64,000 bases of DNA, from positions 5,084,001 through 5,148,000 of the forward strand of contig NZ_CP043474.1 in assembly GCF_008329645.1 (NCBI RefSeq). The letters run 5' to 3'. Origin of the DNA: Mycolicibacterium grossiae. GTDB taxonomy: Bacteria; Actinomycetota; Actinomycetes; Mycobacteriales; Mycobacteriaceae. The notes under the pieces are model-generated. The model was not told the DNA's origin. It saw nothing but the letters and a program-made list of their open reading frames with translations, and ran no database searches. A program made the translations under genes and the position numbers. Below, piece after piece: positions 7,352-16,662 of this stretch (the stretch's first letter is position 1; each line of letters starts with the position of its first letter).

Positions 7352-10300
7352 TCACTCGATCACCGCGAGCAGGTCACCGCCCTCCACCTGCGCGGTCACC
7401 GCGACCGCGATGCGACGCACCGTGCCGGCGCGGGCGGCGGTGATGGCGGCTTCCATCTTCATGGCCTCGATGGTGGCGACGGTCTGCCCCTCGTCCACCG
7501 CGTCGCCCTCGCCGACGGTGAGGGTGACGACCCCGGCGAACGGGGCGGCGACGTGGCCGGGGTTGCCGCGGTCGGCCCGCTCGGCGGTCGGCACCGTCGA
7601 GGCGATGGTGCGGTCGCGGACCACGACGGGCCGCAGCTGACCGTTCATGACGCACATGACCGTGCGCATGCCCCGCTCGTCGGCATCGGAGATGGCCTCC
7701 AGGCCGATGAGCAGCTCGACGCCCTTTTCGAGTTCCACGCGGTGCTCCTCGCCCTGGCGCAAGCCGTAGAGGAACTGGTTGGCGCTCAGCCGCGACGTGT
7801 CGCCGTAGGTGTCGCGATGCTGCTCGAACTCCTCGGTCGGTCCTGGGAACAACAGCCGGTTCAGCATCGCTTGCCGCTTCGGCCCCGGCTGCGCGAGGGC
7901 CGTCTCCTCGTCGAACGTCAGCTCCCGCACCGGCCGGGCCGGGCCGCGGCCGGCCAAGGCTCTGCTGCGCAACGGTTCCGGCCAGCCGCCCGGTGGGTCG
8001 CCGAGTTCGCCGCGCAGGAAACCGATGACGCTGTCGGGGACGTCGACGCGCGCGGGGTCGGCCGCGAACTCGTCGGCCGACACCCCCGCACCGACGAGGG
8101 CCAACGCGAGATCGCCGACGACCTTGCTCGACGGGGTCACCTTCACCGGGCGGCCCAGCACCCGGTCGGCATCCGCGTAGTTGGCTTCGATGGTCTCGAA
8201 GCGATCGCCCAGGCCCAGCGCAATGGCCTGCTGACGCAGGTTCGACAGCTGCCCGCCGGGGATCTCGTGGGTGTAGACGCGTCCCGTGGGCGCAGCGGGA
8301 CCCGAGCCCGCGACGTCGAAGGGCGCATAGACCTTGCGCAGCGCCTCCCAATAGGGCTCGAGTGCGCAGACCGCGTCCAGGTCGAGGCCGGTGTCGTGAC
8401 GGCCGTGCGCCGTCGCGGCGACGATGGCGCTCAGCGCCGGCTGACTCGTCGTCCCGGCCAACGGCGCGGCTGCCCCGTCCACCGCGGAGGCGCCGGCCTG
8501 CCAGGCCGCCAGATAGGTGGCGAGCTGGCCGCCCGGGGTGTCGTGGGTGTGCACGTGCACGGGCAGGTCGAACCGCGACACCAGCGCCGAGACCAGGGTG
8601 TCCGCCGCGGGCGGCCGCAGCAGTCCCGCCATGTCCTTGATGGCGAGCACGTGGGCGCCGGCCGCCACGATCCGCTCGGCCAGGCCCAGGTAGTAGTCCA
8701 GTGTGTAGAGCCGCTCGGCCGGATCGGACAGGTCGCCCGAATAGCACATGGCCACTTCGGCGACCGCGGTCCCGGTGGCGCGCACCGCGTCGATCGCGGG
8801 CCTCATCGACGCGACGTCGTTCAGGGCATCGAAGATCCGGAAGACGTCGACGCCGGTCCCGGTGGCCTCGTCGACGAACGCCGAAGTCACTGAGTCGGGA
8901 TACGGCGTGTAGCCGACGGTGTTGCGGCCGCGCAGCAGCATCTGCAGACAGATGTTGGGCACCGCTTCCCGCACGGCCGCCAACCGCTCCCACGGATCCT
9001 CCTTGAGGAATCGCAGGGCCACGTCGTAGGTGGCGCCGCCCCAGCACTCGACCGACAGCAGCTGCGGCGTCAACCGCGCGACGTACGGGGCGACCCGCAA
9101 CAGGCCGGTGCTGCGGAGGCGCGTCGCGAGCAGGGACTGATGGGCATCGCGGAACGTGGTGTCGGTGACCTTGACGCCGGGAGACTCCTTGAGCCAATGC
9201 GCGAATCCGTCCGGGCCGAGGTCGGCGAGGAGCTGCTTGGTGCCGGCGGGCGGCGCGGCGGTCAGGTCCACGTCGGGCAGCTTGTCGTGCGGATATACCG
9301 CCGACGGCCGGTCGCCGTGCGGCTTGTTCACCGTGACGTCGGCGAGATACGCGAGCATCTTGGTACCGCGGTCGGCGCTCGACCGGGCGGTGAGCAGTGC
9401 GGGACGGTCGTCGATGAACGACGTCGTGACCCGTCCCGACACGAAGTCCGGGTCGTCGAGCACCGCGCCGAGGAAGGCGATGTTCGTCGAGACCCCGCGA
9501 ATGCGGAACTCGGCCAGCGCGCGCCGCGCCCGCCGGATCGCGGTGGCGAAATCGGTTCCGCGGCAAATCAGTTTGACGAGCATCGAGTCGAAGTGGGCGC
9601 TGACGTCCGCCCCGAGGTGGGTGCCGCCGTCCAGGCGAATGCCCGCACCGCCGGGCGACCGGTAGGCCGTGATGCGGCCGGTGTCCGGGCGGAACCCATT
9701 GGCGGGATCCTCGGTGGTGATCCGGCACTGCAGCGCCGCGCCGTGGACGCGCACGGCGTCTTGGGACAGGCCCAGGTCGGCCAGCGACTCCCCCGCGGCG
9801 ATCCGCAGTTGCGCCGACACCAGATCCACGTCGGTGATCTCCTCGGTCACCGTGTGCTCGACCTGGATGCGCGGATTCATCTCGATGAAGACGTGGTGGC
9901 CCCGCTCGTCGAGCAGGAACTCCACCGTGCCCGCGCAGGTGTAGTCGATCTGGCGGGCGAACGCCACCGCGTCGGCGCAGATGCGTTCCCGCAGGCGTGG
10001 ATCGAGGTGGGGTGCGGGGGCGAGTTCGATCACCTTCTGGTGGCGGCGCTGCACCGAGCAGTCGCGTTCGTAGAGGTGGATCACCTCACCGTGGCCGTCG
10101 GCGAGGATCTGCACCTCGATGTGCCGTGGGTCGACCACCGCCTGTTCGAGGAACACCGTCGGGTCACCGAAGGCCGACTCGGCCTCCCGGGACGCCGCCT
10201 CGACGGCCGCGCGCAGCGCGTCGGGTGTCGCGACCCGGCGCATGCCCCGACCCCCACCGCCGGCGACGGCCTTGACGAAGAGCGGGAACGTCATCGACTC

Positions 10301-10744
10301 GGCGGCCGCGAGCAGGTCGGCCACGTCCGCCGAGGGCCGAGACGACGCCAGCACCGGTAGGCCCGCCGCCCGGGCGGCCGCGATCGCCCGCGACTTGTTC
10401 CCGGTCAGCTCCAGCACTTCGGCAGACGGCCCGACGAACACCAGCCCGGCTGCGGCGCACGCGGCTGCCAATGCCGGGTTCTCCGAACCGAAGCCGTATC
10501 CGGGATACACGGCGTCCGCGCCGGCCGCCAGCGCGGTCCGAACGATCTCGTCGACCGACAGGTACGCCCGCACCGGATGGCCGACCTCGCCGATCTGATA
10601 CGACTCGTCGGCCTTCGATCGGTGCACGGAGTTGCGGTCCTCGTAGGCATACACCGCGACGGTGCCGATGCCGAGTTCGTAGGCGGCGCGGAACGCCCGG
10701 ATTGCGATCTCGCCGCGATTGGCGACGAGGACCTTCGAGATCAC
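7352..10744 (-). CDS. pyc: Pyruvate carboxylase
   Basis: 1130 residues, the usual single-chain length. Order: biotin carboxylase domain (about 1-450, ATP-grasp with KAVAGGGGRGMR and the EMNPRIQVEHTVTEE motif), carboxyltransferase domain (about 530-800, TDTTFRDAHQSLLATR and FRIFDALND), allosteric/tetramerisation linker, and C-terminal biotin carrier with EAMKMEA, biotinyl lysine K1096. Makes oxaloacetate from pyruvate and bicarbonate with ATP. The GTG start at 10744 overlaps the dehydratase stop (GTGA), so it is translated as the distal gene of a catabolic operon. That is unusual context for a housekeeping anaplerotic enzyme and suggests induction when pyruvate is the pathway product (inference). 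Confidence 0.96.
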   Translation of the reverse strand: MISKVLVANRGEIAIRAFRAAYELGIGTVAVYAYEDRNSVHRSKADESYQIGEVGHPVRAYLSVDEIVRTALAAGADAVYPGYGFGSENPALAAACAAAGLVFVGPSAEVLELTGNKSRAIAAARAAGLPVLASSRPSADVADLLAAAESMTFPLFVKAVAGGGGRGMRRVATPDALRAAVEAASREAESAFGDPTVFLEQAVVDPRHIEVQILADGHGEVIHLYERDCSVQRRHQKVIELAPAPHLDPRLRERICADAVAFARQIDYTCAGTVEFLLDERGHHVFIEMNPRIQVEHTVTEEITDVDLVSAQLRIAAGESLADLGLSQDAVRVHGAALQCRITTEDPANGFRPDTGRITAYRSPGGAGIRLDGGTHLGADVSAHFDSMLVKLICRGTDFATAIRRARRALAEFRIRGVSTNIAFLGAVLDDPDFVSGRVTTSFIDDRPALLTARSSADRGTKMLAYLADVTVNKPHGDRPSAVYPHDKLPDVDLTAAPPAGTKQLLADLGPDGFAHWLKESPGVKVTDTTFRDAHQSLLATRLRSTGLLRVAPYVARLTPQLLSVECWGGATYDVALRFLKEDPWERLAAVREAVPNICLQMLLRGRNTVGYTPYPDSVTSAFVDEATGTGVDVFRIFDALNDVASMRPAIDAVRATGTAVAEVAMCYSGDLSDPAERLYTLDYYLGLAERIVAAGAHVLAIKDMAGLLRPPAADTLVSALVSRFDLPVHVHTHDTPGGQLATYLAAWQAGASAVDGAAAPLAGTTSQPALSAIVAATAHGRHDTGLDLDAVCALEPYWEALRKVYAPFDVAGSGPAAPTGRVYTHEIPGGQLSNLRQQAIALGLGDRFETIEANYADADRVLGRPVKVTPSSKVVGDLALALVGAGVSADEFAADPARVDVPDSVIGFLRGELGDPPGGWPEPLRSRALAGRGPARPVRELTFDEETALAQPGPKRQAMLNRLLFPGPTEEFEQHRDTYGDTSRLSANQFLYGLRQGEEHRVELEKGVELLIGLEAISDADERGMRTVMCVMNGQLRPVVVRDRTIASTVPTAERADRGNPGHVAAPFAGVVTLTVGEGDAVDEGQTVATIEAMKMEAAITAARAGTVRRIAVAVTAQVEGGDLLAVIE

Positions 10745-12507
10745 CAGCCGCCCACCCAGCCGTCGAAGATGGCGTCCGGTTCGGACTCGGGATGCTCCGA
10801 ACGCCCGACCAGGAAGTCGAAGTCACAACCCCGATCGGCCTGCAGCACGCGGTCGACGTACATCGCCGCGTAGCCGCGGGAATGCCGGGGAGGCGGAAGC
10901 ACGAGGGCCTCGCGTCGCGAGGCGAGTTCCTCGTCGGTCACCAGGACCTCCAGCAGGCCCGCGTGGGCGTCGAGGGAGATGACGTCCCCGTCGCGTACCA
11001 GGGCCAGCGGCCCGCCCGCCGCCGACTCTGGGCTGACGTGCAACACGCAGGTGCCGTAGGCGGTTCCGCTCATCCGGGCGTCGGAGATGCGCACCATGTC
11101 GGTCACGCCCTGGCGGAGCAGCTTGCTCGGGATCGGCAGCTGTCCCCATTCGGGCATTCCCGGGCCGCCGCGCGGACCCGCGCTGCGCAGCACCAGCACG
11201 GAGTCCGCCGTGACGTCGAGGTCGGGATCGTCGAACCGCGCCAGCATGTCCCGCATGTTCTCGAAGACCACCGCGGGCCCCTGGTGCACCAGTAGCTCCG
11301 GACTGGCAGCGGCGCACTTGAGCACCGCGCCGCCCGGGGCCAGATTGCCGCGCACCACCGCGAGCCCCCGGGGGGGTTGGAAGGGCTCGGCCGGCGACGC
11401 GATGACCGAGGTGTCGGCGGCAGGCTGGGCGGGCAGGTTGTCGGCGACGGTCTTGCCGGTCACGGTGAGGGCATCGGTGTGCAGCAGCGTCTCCACCGAC
11501 TTCATCACCGCCGGAATGCCCCCGGCGTGGAACACCTGCTCGACGAGGTGCTCACCGGCGGGCCGCACGTTCACGACCAGCGGCGTGCGCGAGGACAATT
11601 CGTGGAATCGGTCGAGGGTCAGCGGTACTCCGGCGCGTCCGGCGATCGCGAGCAGATGCACGATCGCGTTGGTCGACCCACCCACCGCCAGCATCAGCGT
11701 GATCGCGTTGTCGAACGCCTCGGCGGTGAGGATCCGGGACGGTCGCAGTCCCTCGGTGGCCAGCCCGACGGCCCGGGCGCCCACCTCCTCGGCCACCTGC
11801 AGGCGACGGGAGTCCATCGCCGGCACCGCCGCGGTACCCGGCAGCGTCATGCCGAGTCCTTCGACGATCGTGGCCATCGTCGACGCCGTGCCCATCTCCG
11901 GGCAGTGTCCGCGCGACGGGCCCGCCGCCGCCTCCAACCGCTCGTACTCGGCCATCGACATCCGGCCGGCCCGCACGTCGTCGATGTACTCCCACAGATC
12001 GGTACCCACCCCGAGTTGCCTGCCGTTGAACACCGCCGGCGACGCGGGGCCACCGGTGAGCGCGATGGCGGGCACGTCGGCGCTCGCCGCCCCCATGAGC
12101 TGCGCGGGCACCGTCTTGTCGCATCCGCCCAGCAGGACGACCGCGTCGAACGGATAGGCCCGGATGGACTCCTCCACGTCCATCGCCATCAGGTTGCGGA
12201 ACAGCATCGTCGTCGGCTTCATCAGCTGTTCGCCCAGCGCGATGGTCGGGAACTCCAGTGGGAAGCCGCCGGCGGCCAGGACGCCGCGGCGGACCGAGTC
12301 GGCCAGGCCGCGGAAGTGCATGTTGCAGTTCACGACTTCCGACCAGGAGTTGGCGATTCCGACGATCGGCCTGCCCTCGAACGCCATCCGGGAGAAGCCC
12401 GACGCCCGCATCGCGGAGCGGTGGACGAAGCCGGGGACGTTGCGGCCCGCGAACCACTTGGCGCTGCGCAGGCCGCCCGGTGGCGGGGTCACCGAACCCA
12501 GCGTCAC
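10741..12507 (-). CDS. IlvD/Edd-family dehydratase (aldonic-acid dehydratase-like)
   Basis: 588 residues. Fe-S cluster cysteines C61 (VNCNM), C129 (GGCDKTVP) and C202 (RGHCPEMG) are all present, with lysine K131 next to the second and the C-terminal SDARMSGTAYGT segment carrying the likely catalytic serine. The N-terminal LRSAKWF, GGFPLEFPT and KPTTMLFRN segments resemble sugar-acid dehydratases such as L-arabonate dehydratase more than biosynthetic IlvD. It would convert a 2,3-dihydroxy acid to a 2-oxo-3-deoxy acid. The GTG at 12507 overlaps the FAD oxidoreductase stop; GTG 12492 is a possible later start. Substrate unknown. Confidence 0.9.
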   Translation of the reverse strand: MTLGSVTPPPGGLRSAKWFAGRNVPGFVHRSAMRASGFSRMAFEGRPIVGIANSWSEVVNCNMHFRGLADSVRRGVLAAGGFPLEFPTIALGEQLMKPTTMLFRNLMAMDVEESIRAYPFDAVVLLGGCDKTVPAQLMGAASADVPAIALTGGPASPAVFNGRQLGVGTDLWEYIDDVRAGRMSMAEYERLEAAAGPSRGHCPEMGTASTMATIVEGLGMTLPGTAAVPAMDSRRLQVAEEVGARAVGLATEGLRPSRILTAEAFDNAITLMLAVGGSTNAIVHLLAIAGRAGVPLTLDRFHELSSRTPLVVNVRPAGEHLVEQVFHAGGIPAVMKSVETLLHTDALTVTGKTVADNLPAQPAADTSVIASPAEPFQPPRGLAVVRGNLAPGGAVLKCAAASPELLVHQGPAVVFENMRDMLARFDDPDLDVTADSVLVLRSAGPRGGPGMPEWGQLPIPSKLLRQGVTDMVRISDARMSGTAYGTCVLHVSPESAAGGPLALVRDGDVISLDAHAGLLEVLVTDEELASRREALVLPPPRHSRGYAAMYVDRVLQADRGCDFDFLVGRSEHPESEPDAIFDGWVGGW

Positions 12508-14222
12508 CGGACGCGTGCGGCGTAGGCGGTGATCTTGCGCAGCGCGGGCTGACGCGCGGCCCGATAGCCGACCCAGCGACCGGATTTCGTACTCATCAGC
12601 GCACCGACCATCCGCTGCTGCCACGGCACCGTGGCGGTGCGCGTCGCGGGCCGTCCGGTCGCCATCGGCACACCCGCGGCGTCGGCGAGCGCCACCTTGG
12701 CCGCGTTGTGCCCGTTGGCGCCCATCACGCCGCCACCGGGGTGGGTGCCCGAGCCGCACAGGTAGTAATTGCGCACCGGCGTGCGGTAATTCGCCAGTTC
12801 CGGTATGGGCCGGGCGCCGAAGAGCTGGTCGAGCATCATGCTGCCGTGGAAGATGTTGCCGTCGGTGATGAGGTACTCGTTGGCCAGGTCGTCGGGGGTG
12901 ATGACGACCCGGTCGAGGATGTGGTCCCGTAGATTCGGGGCGTAGGTGAACAGGTCCTCGAGCACCAGGTCGGCCCACTTCTCCTTCTCCGCCGCCCAGG
13001 TGGTGCCGGTGAGTTCGGACGGCAGTTGCTGAATGCCCAGGGTCAAGGTGTGCAGCCCCGCCGGCGCCAGCGAGTCGTCGGTGACCGACTGGGTGACCGC
13101 CTCGATGACGAACGTGCTCGGGAAGGTGCCGCGCCGCTGCGCCTCGTAGGCCTCCTCGAACGCCTCCCGGCTCGGACCGAGCAGCTGATGGCCATGGTGC
13201 TGCGGCCCCTCGGTGGCGTCCTCGAACGGAAGGTACTGGGGCAGTTCGTCGACCAGGAGATGGATCCGGGCCATGGAGCCGCGGGTGTCGATGTTCTCCA
13301 CGTCGCGCATCAGCTTCGCCGGCAGCACCCCGGGCGCGATCAACCCGAGCAGCGAGCGCTTCGGATCGGCGTTGGAGAACACCTGGGCGGCGGTGATCGT
13401 CGACCCGTCGGCGAGCCGCACCCCGGTGGCCACGCCGCGTTCGACGATGACCTCTTCCACCGGCGACGAGGTCCGGATCGTGGCGCCGTGGGCCCGTGCG
13501 GCGGCCGCGAGTGCCTCGCTGATGGCGCCCATGCCGCCGCGGGCCAGTCCGAACTGCCCGAAGTTGCCGTTGAACTCGCCCCAGGAGTGATGGCCATAGG
13601 TGTAGGCGGTGCCGGGAGTGGACGGGCCACCGAAGATCGACACCATCCCGAAGAACGTCAGCATGCTCTTGAGTCGTTCGTCCTCGAAGTACCGGTCGAG
13701 CAGATCGCGGACCGAGAGCAGCGTGAACTCGTCGAACAGCGTCTGCTCGCCGGCCGCCTCGAAGGCGGCGAACACCTCGGAGCGCTCCGGGGGCGGCGCG
13801 AGCAGGTACGGGGTGACCAGACCGGCGAAGCGTTGCAACCGCACGCCGAAGTCGAGGAAGGCCTGCGCATCCTTCTTGTTGAGCTTCTCGATCTCGCGCA
13901 GCGTCCGGTCGGTCTCCTTCCACATCGTGAAGGACGTGCCGTCACGGAAGAGGCTATACGACAGCGCATCTCCCTGGTAGAGGTCGAGGCCGTACGTGGC
14001 CAACTCCAGCTCGGCGATGATCTCCGGCCGCAGCAGGCCGGCGATGAACGCGCACGACGACCACTTCGAACCGGGAATCAGCTCCTCGGTGACGCAGGCG
14101 CCGCCCACGATCTCGCGGGCTTCGAGGACCAGGACCCGCTTGCCGGCGCGGGCGAGGTAGTTCGCGGTGACCAGTCCGTTGTGGCCGGCGCCGATGATGA
14201 CGGCATCGTAGTCAGTGGGCAT
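12504..14222 (-). CDS. Phytoene-desaturase-like FAD oxidoreductase
   Basis: 572 residues. N-terminal FAD dinucleotide motif GAGHNG at 11-16 followed by the LVLEAREIVGGACVTEE segment; C-terminal FAD motif PGGGVMGANGHNAA. Belongs to the phytoene dehydrogenase/PYROXD2-like NAD(P)/FAD oxidoreductases, which oxidise or desaturate hydrophobic substrates. No carotenoid genes are near, so carotenoid synthesis is unlikely. The start overlaps the small gene upstream by 11 bp and the stop overlaps the dehydratase start, making it part of the tightly coupled 7352-16572 operon. Confidence 0.9.
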   Translation of the reverse strand: MPTDYDAVIIGAGHNGLVTANYLARAGKRVLVLEAREIVGGACVTEELIPGSKWSSCAFIAGLLRPEIIAELELATYGLDLYQGDALSYSLFRDGTSFTMWKETDRTLREIEKLNKKDAQAFLDFGVRLQRFAGLVTPYLLAPPPERSEVFAAFEAAGEQTLFDEFTLLSVRDLLDRYFEDERLKSMLTFFGMVSIFGGPSTPGTAYTYGHHSWGEFNGNFGQFGLARGGMGAISEALAAAARAHGATIRTSSPVEEVIVERGVATGVRLADGSTITAAQVFSNADPKRSLLGLIAPGVLPAKLMRDVENIDTRGSMARIHLLVDELPQYLPFEDATEGPQHHGHQLLGPSREAFEEAYEAQRRGTFPSTFVIEAVTQSVTDDSLAPAGLHTLTLGIQQLPSELTGTTWAAEKEKWADLVLEDLFTYAPNLRDHILDRVVITPDDLANEYLITDGNIFHGSMMLDQLFGARPIPELANYRTPVRNYYLCGSGTHPGGGVMGANGHNAAKVALADAAGVPMATGRPATRTATVPWQQRMVGALMSTKSGRWVGYRAARQPALRKITAYAARVR

Positions 14223-14529
14223 CGGGACTCCTGAGTGGGGAATGGCGGGTGAAGACGGTGGTGACGCTGCCGGGTTCGACGAGTTCGTCGAACCGGGTGA
14301 CGACGGGGGCGAGTTCGGGTGCGTTGTCGCGCACCGTCTCCCACTGCGGCCATGACGTGACCGTCATGACTTCGACCACGGTGCCGTCGTCGGAGAGGTA
14401 GACCTCGAAGCCGAGGACCTCGTCGAAGGCCAGGCAGGTGGGCCGGTCGAGTTCGGCCGAGAACCGTTCGAATTCCTCGACCTCGACACCCGGCCGCAGC
14501 CGGAAGGTGTTGATCGCGCTCACGGCCAT
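14212..14529 (-). CDS. Small dimeric alpha/beta-barrel-like protein
   Basis: 105 residues. The pattern INTFRLRPGVEVEEFERF, a central GFEVYLS strand and EVMTVTSWPQWE fits the ferredoxin-like dimeric barrel superfamily (antibiotic-biosynthesis monooxygenase, EthD or REDY types). Such proteins act as small cofactor-free oxygenases, isomerases or partners of larger oxidoreductases. It starts one base after the aldehyde dehydrogenase stop and overlaps the FAD oxidoreductase by 11 bp, so it may work with that enzyme (inference). Confidence 0.8.
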   Translation of the reverse strand: MAVSAINTFRLRPGVEVEEFERFSAELDRPTCLAFDEVLGFEVYLSDDGTVVEVMTVTSWPQWETVRDNAPELAPVVTRFDELVEPGSVTTVFTRHSPLRSPDAH

Positions 14530-14530
14530 G

Positions 14531-15967
14531 TCAGGCGCTCTCGCGGTTGATCATCACGTGCTTGATCTCGGTGTACTCCTCCAGCGCGTACACGGACATG
14601 TCCTTGCCGTTGCCCGACTGCTTGAAGCCGCCGTGCGGCATCTCCGGCGTCACCGGCAGGTGGTCGTTGACCCACACCGTGCCGAACTGCAACTCGCTCG
14701 ACGCGGTCATGGCGCGACCGATGTCCTGGGTGAACACCGATGCGGCCAAACCGTATTCGGTGTCGTTGGCCCAGGCGATGACGTCGTCGCCGTCGCCGAA
14801 CCGGGTCACCGAGGTGACCGGGCCGAAGACCTCGGTGCTGACGATCTCGTCGCCCTGACGGGCACCGACCACCACGGTGGGGGCGGTGTAGAAGCCGGTG
14901 CCGGGGTTGTCGCCCTGGATCAGCTCGGTGTGGCCGGTCTCCTTGGCGCGGGCGACGAAACCCTCGACGCGGTCGCGGTGCTCGGCGGTGATGACCGGCC
15001 CCATCGCCGTGTTCTCGTCGGCGATGTCGCCCATGTCCAGTGCCGTGACGGCCTTCTCGAGTCCGGAGACCAGCTCGTCGTGCACCGAGTCGTGCACGTA
15101 GAGCCGCGAGGCCGCCATGCAGTCCTGCCCGGAGTTGCAGAATGCGCCCTCCATGATCTTGGCGACCGCCAGCGGGATGTCGGCATCGGAGTACACCAGC
15201 ACCGGTGCCTTGCCGCCGAGTTCGAGGTGCAGCCGCTTGAGGTTGGTGTCCGCCGAGGCGCGCAGCAGCGCCCGGCCGGTGTCCACCGATCCGGTCAGCG
15301 ACGACATCCGCACCGTCGGGTGCGCGACCAGGCGGGCGCCGACGTCGTCGCCGTCACCGGTGACCACGTTGAAGACACCGGCCGGGAACAGGTCGGCGGC
15401 CAGTTCGGCCAGACGCAGGGCGGAGAACGGCGTGTGCTCGGAGGGCTTGAGCACGAGCGTGTTACCGGTCAGCAGGGCCGGCGAGATCTTCCAGATCGCC
15501 ATCAGGAGCGGGTAGTTCCACGGTGCGACCGAGCCGACGACGCCGAGCGGATCACGGCGGATGATGCTGGTCTTGCCGGGGACGAACTCGCCGGCGGCGC
15601 GGCCCTCCATGGTGCGTGCGGCACCGGCGAAGAAGCGCAGGTGATCGGGGATCATCTCCATCTCTTCGAGCGCCAGCCCTATCGGCTTGCCGACGTTGCG
15701 CGATTCGATCTCGGCGAGGGTGCGGGCGTCGTCCTCGACGCGGTCGGCGAGCTTGAGGAAGGCGCGGGCCCGTTCACCCGCCGGTGTGCGCGCCCAGCCG
15801 GGGAACGCGGCGTGGGCGGCGGCGACGGCGCGGTCGACGTCCGCGATGGACCCGTGGGCCATCTCGGCGAAGGCCTCTCCGGTGGCCGGCGCGAGGATCT
15901 GGTCCGTCGCGCCCTGGGCGGCGTCGGTCCAGGCACCGTCGATGAACATCTTGCTGTGGAAGGTCAT
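14531..15967 (-). CDS. Aldehyde dehydrogenase (betaine/aminobutyraldehyde type)
   Basis: 478 residues. Catalytic residues seen: N151 (PWNYPL), K174 (LVLKPSE), E249 (LELGGKAP) and C283 (SGQDCMA). The overall pattern, including SLTGSVDTG and EEYTEIKHVMI at the end, resembles gamma-aminobutyraldehyde or betaine-aldehyde dehydrogenases. Neighbouring APC permease and TetR would fit polyamine or amino-compound use, but the other operon members do not need that, so the substrate stays open. Translation is coupled to the TetR by an ATGA overlap. Confidence 0.92.
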   Translation of the reverse strand: MTFHSKMFIDGAWTDAAQGATDQILAPATGEAFAEMAHGSIADVDRAVAAAHAAFPGWARTPAGERARAFLKLADRVEDDARTLAEIESRNVGKPIGLALEEMEMIPDHLRFFAGAARTMEGRAAGEFVPGKTSIIRRDPLGVVGSVAPWNYPLLMAIWKISPALLTGNTLVLKPSEHTPFSALRLAELAADLFPAGVFNVVTGDGDDVGARLVAHPTVRMSSLTGSVDTGRALLRASADTNLKRLHLELGGKAPVLVYSDADIPLAVAKIMEGAFCNSGQDCMAASRLYVHDSVHDELVSGLEKAVTALDMGDIADENTAMGPVITAEHRDRVEGFVARAKETGHTELIQGDNPGTGFYTAPTVVVGARQGDEIVSTEVFGPVTSVTRFGDGDDVIAWANDTEYGLAASVFTQDIGRAMTASSELQFGTVWVNDHLPVTPEMPHGGFKQSGNGKDMSVYALEEYTEIKHVMINRESA

Positions 15968-16572
15968 GTCGTACTCCTCGTGTCTGATGGCGGTCGGTTG
16001 TCGGTGGCGCCGGCGTTGGCGTTGGCGGCCGTGGTCAGCAGAGCGCGGACCGCGTCCTTGGACATCGGTTGCGTGGCGATGGACATGTGGACCATCAACC
16101 CCTCGATGACCACGTCGATCAACCGCGCGGTGGCGCGGTCGAAGTGCTGTGCCAGGGCGTCTTCCGCGCGCTCCATCCACTGCTGGGTGATGCGCTTGTT
16201 GTCGGTCCTGCGCACGGCGTCGCCGTAGAGTTCGTAGGTCACGGCGAGTTCGTTCGGGTTGGCGGCGAGGTCGTCGGTGATCGCCGAGGCGATGCAGTCG
16301 ATGAGATCCGCCCCCGCCTCGCAGCCGGCCAGCCGCGCTTCGAAGCGGGTCGCCAGCTTGTCGACGTGGGCCGCGAAGGCCTGGTCGACGATGTCGTCGA
16401 GCGTGGCGAAGTGGTAGGTGATGGAGCCGAGTGGCACGTCGGCGGCCTCGCCGATGGCGCGGTGGGTGATACCGGCGACACCGTCGCGGGCCAGGACGGC
16501 CAGGGCCGAGGACACGATGCGTTCCTTTCTGTCGGGATCGTGACGGCGCGCGCGCCGAGGTGCGGTGACCAT
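15964..16572 (-). CDS. TetR-family transcriptional regulator
   Basis: 202 residues. N-terminal helix-turn-helix (about 15-60: RKERIVSSALAVLARDGV, THRAIGEAADVPLGSITYHF), then a variable ligand domain. It is the first gene of the operon running to 7352, and a 12-bp-arm inverted repeat lies 18 bp upstream of its start (16590-16619), so autoregulation of the whole operon is likely. The ligand is unknown. Confidence 0.92.
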   Translation of the reverse strand: MVTAPRRARRHDPDRKERIVSSALAVLARDGVAGITHRAIGEAADVPLGSITYHFATLDDIVDQAFAAHVDKLATRFEARLAGCEAGADLIDCIASAITDDLAANPNELAVTYELYGDAVRRTDNKRITQQWMERAEDALAQHFDRATARLIDVVIEGLMVHMSIATQPMSKDAVRALLTTAANANAGATDNRPPSDTRSTT

Positions 16573-16589
16573 GGCCCTCCTTGATCGGA

Positions 16590-16619
16590 ACGTTTGTTCT
16601 CAACGATGAGGACAAACGT
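16590..16619. promoter_or_regulatory. Inverted repeat, probable TetR operator
   Basis: Arms ACGTTTGTTCTC and GAGGACAAACGT (11 of 12 bases complementary) flank a 6-base centre AACGAT. It is AT-richer than its surroundings and sits 18 bp before the TetR start in a 90-bp gap, the expected place for an autoregulatory operator. Confidence 0.75.
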
Positions 16620-16662
16620 ACCTATCTGCGGTCAGTCGTGCGCGCTGTTCGCGGCGATTCGG

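Noticed and set aside
12504..14222. Carotenoid biosynthesis (phytoene desaturase) locus
   Set aside because: Only the oxidoreductase fold is shared; no phytoene synthase or prenyl transferase nearby.
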